Source: Variovorax paradoxus NBRC 15149 (GTDB lineage Bacteria > Pseudomonadota > Gammaproteobacteria > Burkholderiales > Burkholderiaceae_C). From it: DNA of 64,000 nucleotides. This document shows, one piece after another, positions 60,536-64,000 of the stretch. The translations under genes were made by a program, and so were the position numbers. Under the pieces are notes generated by a model that was not told where the DNA came from, did not search any database, and saw only the letters and a program-made list of their open reading frames with translations. Location of the stretch: positions 682,001 to 746,000 of the forward strand of contig NZ_BCUT01000002.1 of NCBI RefSeq assembly GCF_001591365.1. The letters run 5' to 3'. How positions within the stretch are numbered: the stretch's first letter is position 1; each line of letters starts with the position of its first letter.

Positions 60536-61262
60536 ATTCCTTACTGCTCTCTTCCTCGCAGCCACAGCCTCGCTCGCACCGCCGCACGCGAAAGCCGGCA
60601 TCCCGGTGATCGACGTCACGGCCGTCGCCAACCTGATACAGCAGGTCATGTACTGGCAACAGCAAATCTCCGGGATGCAGAAGCAGTACGACCAACTGAA
60701 GGAATCGAAGGACCAGCTGACCCGGACCCACAACGCCATGACGGGAAGCCGAGGCATGGAGCAGTTGCTGCCGACCTCGGACCTCGCACGCAACTACCTG
60801 CCTCCCAACTATGACGAATTGATGGGCACGCTCAACGGCTCGTCAGACAGCTATGCGGGGCTGGCCGCTCAGGTCCAGTCGATCATGAAAGCCAACAGCG
60901 TCCTCTCGCGAACGCAGTTGGAGGGGCTCAGTCCGGAGTTACGCCAGGTCGTCGAGCAAGGACGGCAATCAGCAGCGCTGCTCAACGGAATGACCCAGAA
61001 CGCGTACCAGAACACCAGCCAGCGCTTCTCGGCCTTGCAACTGCTGATCGATCGCATCGCTTCCGCACAGGATCCCAAAGCGATCCAGGACCTGCAGGCA
61101 AGAATCCAGGTCGAGCAGAACATGCTCACCAACGAGCAGACGAAGCTGCAGAGCCTTTATCAGATTGCAATGGCCGAGGAAGCTGCCCAGCAGCAGCGCG
61201 CTCGGGAGCAAGTCATCTCTGGCCACGGCGGATTCAACGCAAGATTTATTCCCAATCCCTGA
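60528..61262 (+). CDS. virB5: VirB5/TrbJ-family minor pilin
   Basis: 244 aa. The signal peptide (RRFLTALFLAATASLAPPHAKA) precedes GIPVIDVTAVANLIQQVMYW and the long helical coil with IQQVMYWQQQISGMQKQYDQ typical of TrbJ/VirB5 tip proteins. It also contains LQARIQVEQNMLTNEQTKLQ, the family C-terminal helix. The ATG at 60528 is within the end of virB4, preceded by AGGAG. Confidence 0.88.
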   Translation: MRRFLTALFLAATASLAPPHAKAGIPVIDVTAVANLIQQVMYWQQQISGMQKQYDQLKESKDQLTRTHNAMTGSRGMEQLLPTSDLARNYLPPNYDELMGTLNGSSDSYAGLAAQVQSIMKANSVLSRTQLEGLSPELRQVVEQGRQSAALLNGMTQNAYQNTSQRFSALQLLIDRIASAQDPKAIQDLQARIQVEQNMLTNEQTKLQSLYQIAMAEEAAQQQRAREQVISGHGGFNARFIPNP

Positions 61263-61268
61263 ACCACT

Positions 61269-61478
61269 ATGTCCAGATCATTGATCGTCATCGCCGTGAT
61301 TGCGGTACTTGGTACAGGCGGCGCCTATCTGTTGCTGAAACAAGACTCGACGCCAATAGTCCCGCCCGAACTTGTGCCGTCCCAAACCGGCAAGCCGGTA
61401 ACACCGAGCGTCGACCACGGGGACTTCCAGAATCGGTTTCGGCCAACGATGCCGCTTGCCAGCGACGCTGAGAAATGA
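61269..61478 (+). CDS. small membrane-anchored protein between virB5 and virB6, possible entry-exclusion protein
   Basis: 69 aa. One N-terminal hydrophobic segment (LIVIAVIAVLGTGGAYLLLK) and a short polar periplasmic tail rich in Pro, no lipobox Cys. In related elements the EexN/entry-exclusion lipoprotein is encoded at exactly this spot, but this protein is not a lipoprotein. The role is by position only. GC falls from here to about 62550. It starts 6 nt after virB5. Confidence 0.5.
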   Translation: MSRSLIVIAVIAVLGTGGAYLLLKQDSTPIVPPELVPSQTGKPVTPSVDHGDFQNRFRPTMPLASDAEK

Positions 61479-61497
61479 AGATTCGATAGGACGAGCA

Positions 61498-62547
61498 ATG
61501 TTCTTCCAGCAATTCTGGACGTGGCTGACCTCTCGATTGACGGAATACCTCGCGGCAAAGACGGCGGCCGTGGCCGGTGCCCTCGAGCCGGCGGTGGTAA
61601 CGCTTGCGACAATTTACGTGATGATTTGGGGATTCCTCAGCCTGACCGGGAGAGTTCAAGAACCGATATGGGAGAGCGTCAAGCGAATCCTTTTCATCGC
61701 GATCGTACTTGGCGTCGGCCTGAGACTCTGGCTTTATAACGAGGTCATTGTCGACACGTTCTTCAATGCACCAACCCAACTGGCTGCCAAGATCACCGCA
61801 GCATCGAGCCCGGTGTCCGTAATCGACACGATCTGGGAAAAAGGTGGGACTGTTGCTTCGAACCTCTGGAACAAAGGCGGCGTATTGAACGGTGACTTTG
61901 GCTTCTATTTGGCGGGAGCGATCGTCTACTTCATCATTGGAGGCGTCGCCGTCTACTCGTTCTTCCTGCTTGTTTTGTCCAAGCTCGCACTGGCACTGAT
62001 CCTTGCCTTGGGTCCGATTTTCATTTGCCTGCTTTTCTTCGAGGCTACACGGCGATTCTTCGAGGCTTGGATCGCCCAGATGGCCAACTATGCACTGGTC
62101 GCTGTCCTAAGCTCGCTGGTGGCGAGCCTCATGCTTCAGGTTGTTTCTTCCTACGCCACCCAGACAGCAGCAAGGGGCGCGGCCATTGTGACCGTAGACG
62201 CACTGAACATGGTGCTGTGTGCTTCGCTTGTGCTGCTGGTGATGCGCCAAACCATGTCCATTGCAGCCGGTCTTGCGAGTGGGATTGCACTGAGTTCATT
62301 TGGGCTCATCAGCGGATTGGCGCGGTGGGCAATGGGAGGGGCCAAGCGCACCAGCTACGAGTTCGGACGCGGCGTGCTGGACGCCCTACAGCGAGAACCT
62401 GGCAGTCGCTGGGATTCGTTCCGCCGCTTGGCGGGCAACCGCGTCGGCGCCGGCGTGGCTTCCCTCAGAGGGATCGGTAGCCCGCGCCGAGGTGGCACTG
62501 TGCTTTCCAGAGAGCAGGTCATGCCGAGCCTCTCGCGCAGTCGCTAG
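61498..62547 (+). CDS. virB6: VirB6/TrbL-family inner-membrane channel protein
   Basis: 349 aa. Polytopic: VVTLATIYVMIWGFLSLTGR, ILFIAIVLGVGLRLWLYN, FYLAGAIVYFIIGGVAVYSF, LVLSKLALALILALGPIFIC and two more near 200-250. LALALILALGPIFICLLFFE with the Gly-Pro is the VirB6 core. The C-terminal 80 residues are basic and Gly/Ser-rich, cytosolic. Codon use is visibly more AT-rich than in virB4. The ATG at 61498 has AGGACGAG upstream. Confidence 0.9.
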   Translation: MFFQQFWTWLTSRLTEYLAAKTAAVAGALEPAVVTLATIYVMIWGFLSLTGRVQEPIWESVKRILFIAIVLGVGLRLWLYNEVIVDTFFNAPTQLAAKITAASSPVSVIDTIWEKGGTVASNLWNKGGVLNGDFGFYLAGAIVYFIIGGVAVYSFFLLVLSKLALALILALGPIFICLLFFEATRRFFEAWIAQMANYALVAVLSSLVASLMLQVVSSYATQTAARGAAIVTVDALNMVLCASLVLLVMRQTMSIAAGLASGIALSSFGLISGLARWAMGGAKRTSYEFGRGVLDALQREPGSRWDSFRRLAGNRVGAGVASLRGIGSPRRGGTVLSREQVMPSLSRSR

Positions 62548-62562
62548 CGGTGGAGTGTGCAG

Positions 62563-62724
62563 ATGAAGCCTTCGATCATCCTTTTTCTGCTTACCCTTCT
62601 CCTGGCGGCCTGCGGCACTCGCCCATCTGCACCGCCGGACTGCGAAGGGCCACTCACACCGATCAACATCTCGGGCGGGGTTTCCCCATCAGGAGCGGTC
62701 AATGCGTCGGGACCGCTCCCTTGA
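62563..62724 (+). CDS. virB7: VirB7-type outer-membrane lipoprotein (53 aa)
   Basis: A 53-residue protein: MKPSIILFLLTLLLAACGTR, where LLAAC is a lipobox giving Cys17 as the acylated residue, followed by a short Pro/Ser tail with one further Cys (DCEGP). VirB7 lipoproteins of this size cap the VirB9 ring in the outer membrane, and the gene sits directly between virB6 and virB8, where virB7 belongs. Its last 23 bp overlap the virB8 start. GTGTGCAG, no strong SD, precedes the ATG. Confidence 0.82.
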   Translation: MKPSIILFLLTLLLAACGTRPSAPPDCEGPLTPINISGGVSPSGAVNASGPLP

Positions 62725-63424
62725 GAACTACCTGCGCGAAGCCCAGAACTGGGAACTCGACCGCGCGCGTCAGGCGGAGCGGTCGACCAGGATCGCCTGG
62801 GCCGTGGCCACATCGGCAGCACTCATCGCGGTTCTCGCCGTCGCCGCCGTCAGTGGGCTCACGCCGCTGAAGAAACCGGTTCCCGTTCTCATCCGGGTCG
62901 ACGGCAGCAGCGGCATCGTCGACATCGTTCCCACCTACGAAGGCACGACCGACATCGAGCAGCTCGTGACACGCAACCTGCTGCAGAACTACGTAATTGC
63001 GCGCGAGCGTTATTTTTACGGCACCGCGGAGGCCGACTACGAGTTGGTCGCCTCGCAAAACTCGCCTCGTCTAAACCAGGAGTGGGCGACCTTGTGGGCG
63101 GTCGACAACCCGGCCTCACCTCTGAACGTCTACAAGGACGGCACTTCCATTCGCGCGCAAGTGCAATCGGTCACTTTCCTCAAGCTGGAGAGCGGGAAGG
63201 ACAAGCTGGCACAGGTCCGCTTCACCCGTTCGACGCGCGCAGGCGGCACTGGGGAGGAGCAGACCAGCCACTGGGTCTCCACGATCGAGTTCGCCTATGT
63301 CCCACCCTCGACGGACAACAAGACGCGGTCGCTCAATCCGCTGGGCTTTCGCATCGTCGAATACCGCCGCGAGCCCGAGGTCGCCCCGGCTAACGTTGCA
63401 CCCGGCAAGCAGGATGCACGATGA
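62702..63424 (+). CDS. virB8: VirB8 bitopic assembly protein
   Basis: 240 aa. A short cytosolic N-terminus (YLREAQNWELDRARQAERST), one membrane helix (IAWAVATSAALIAVLAVAAV) and a periplasmic domain with PVPVLIRVDGSSGIVDIVPT, NYVIARERYFYGTAEADYEL and FRIVEYRREPEV match VirB8, which nucleates the secretion core complex. It begins within the virB7 gene and ends in an ATGA overlap with virB9. Confidence 0.92.
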   Translation: MRRDRSLENYLREAQNWELDRARQAERSTRIAWAVATSAALIAVLAVAAVSGLTPLKKPVPVLIRVDGSSGIVDIVPTYEGTTDIEQLVTRNLLQNYVIARERYFYGTAEADYELVASQNSPRLNQEWATLWAVDNPASPLNVYKDGTSIRAQVQSVTFLKLESGKDKLAQVRFTRSTRAGGTGEEQTSHWVSTIEFAYVPPSTDNKTRSLNPLGFRIVEYRREPEVAPANVAPGKQDAR

Positions 63425-64000
63425 AGCCCCGGCGCGTGCACCGCAGCTTTCCGCTGGTGATCGGACTGGCGGCAAGTCTGGCGCTCGCAGCGCCAGACGG
63501 CCGAGCGGCGACTGTGCCGGCTCCCGGCAAGGTCGATGCCCGGGTACGGGTGGTCGCCTACGACCCGGCGGACGTCATCAGCTTGCAGGGCTACGTGGGC
63601 TATCAGATCCATCTGCAGTTTGCCGAAGGCGAGGAGTTCGTGAATCTCGGCTCCGGCGACAACGGTGCCTTCGATATCGGTGCCGAGCGCAATCACTTCT
63701 TCATCAAGCCCAAGGAAGCGCGCGCCGCGACCAACTTCACTGTCCTCACGAACCGGCGGGCCTATCATTTCGACTACACCGTCTCCCCCATCACGCCGCT
63801 ACGCGCTGCCACCAGGCGCATGGTGTATTCGATACGTTTCAGCTACCCTGAGGACGAGGCCCGGGCGGCAGCCGCGGATCAGGAACGACGCCGGGCCGAT
63901 GCCCGCATGAGCCAAGGGGCGACGGATCGGCCACGCAACTCCGACTACTGGTTCTGCGGCAGCGATGCGCTCAAGCCCGTGAGCGCCCATGACGACGGGG
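63421..64000 (+). CDS. virB9: VirB9 outer-membrane channel protein, N-terminal part (runs off right edge)
   Basis: 193 codons are present; the rest lies beyond base 64000. A signal peptide (FPLVIGLAASLALAAPDGRA) precedes the VirB9 N-terminal domain: VRVVAYDPADVISLQGYVGY, IHLQFAEGEEFVNLGSGDNG, RNHFFIKPKEARAATNFTVL and TNRRAYHFDYTVSPI, all hallmark stretches. The C-terminal domain that binds VirB7 is missing here only because the window ends. It overlaps virB8 by ATGA. Confidence 0.93.
   Translation, partial: MKPRRVHRSFPLVIGLAASLALAAPDGRAATVPAPGKVDARVRVVAYDPADVISLQGYVGYQIHLQFAEGEEFVNLGSGDNGAFDIGAERNHFFIKPKEARAATNFTVLTNRRAYHFDYTVSPITPLRAATRRMVYSIRFSYPEDEARAAAADQERRRADARMSQGATDRPRNSDYWFCGSDALKPVSAHDDG

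Overview
The window reads as high-GC beta-proteobacterial DNA, most likely Variovorax or a close relative in Comamonadaceae (Burkholderiales). The reasons are the strong GC3 bias, which leaves long antisense open frames, three orphan Bug/TctC-type periplasmic binding proteins, AraC regulators with an arabinose-binding-type N-terminus, and tightly ATGA-coupled catabolic operons. This taxonomic call is inference from gene content, not from a marker gene.

Region by region. 1-7311: housekeeping and stress genes: a 2-hydroxyacid dehydrogenase end, an HTH-citrate synthase fusion, a methionine aminopeptidase coupled to a ParD-like protein, a DHFR-like reductase, an EamA exporter with a His-rich tail, a superoxide dismutase-rhodanese fusion behind chromate transporter ChrA, and a small membrane protein. 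7376-23309: a large acyl-CoA catabolic cluster made of a CoA transferase, an AraC regulator, two acyl-CoA ligases, two PaaI thioesterases, two SDRs, an SCP-x thiolase, a MaoC hydratase pair, an acyl-CoA dehydrogenase, a crotonase, a DUF35 protein, a Cys-less Ltp2-like thiolase and two Bug proteins. Three of its transcription starts share a promoter-like motif with fixed spacing. The MaoC pair, DUF35 and Ltp2-like proteins together resemble a split version of the ChsH1/ChsH2/Ltp2 hydratase-aldolase of steroid side-chain degradation, so the route may end in retro-aldol rather than thiolytic cleavage. 23474-29491: methyltransferases, a hydrolase, a GST, then a gene-poor accessory patch with an orphan immunity-like protein and a GNAT. 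29492-41378: cytochrome c, then LysR, MarR and GlxA-type regulator/target pairs, each with a visible palindrome or direct repeat in the intergenic region. 41425-44149: a DUF3883 protein, a doubly broken MFS gene and a VapBC module whose promoter -10 lies inside a perfect palindrome. 44307-48520: a giant indolepyruvate ferredoxin oxidoreductase and its divergent Lrp/AsnC regulator.

48870-54750 is a quorum-sensing locus. It holds a fused aminodeoxychorismate synthase (PabA-PabB), a DMT exporter overlapping it, an acyl-homoserine-lactone synthase preceded by a lux-box-like palindrome, a convergent LuxR receptor, and a GlxA-like AraC regulator. 54805-64000 is the start of a conjugative element: parB-parA (KorB/IncC-like) diverging from a P-type type IV secretion operon in virB2-3-4-5-x-6-7-8-9 order, running off the right edge. 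The virB7 lipoprotein is only 53 codons long and the small protein between virB5 and virB6 sits where entry-exclusion genes usually lie. Whether the whole window is a megaplasmid or a chromosome carrying an integrated element cannot be decided here; no integrase, att site, tRNA, rRNA, IS element or CRISPR array is visible.
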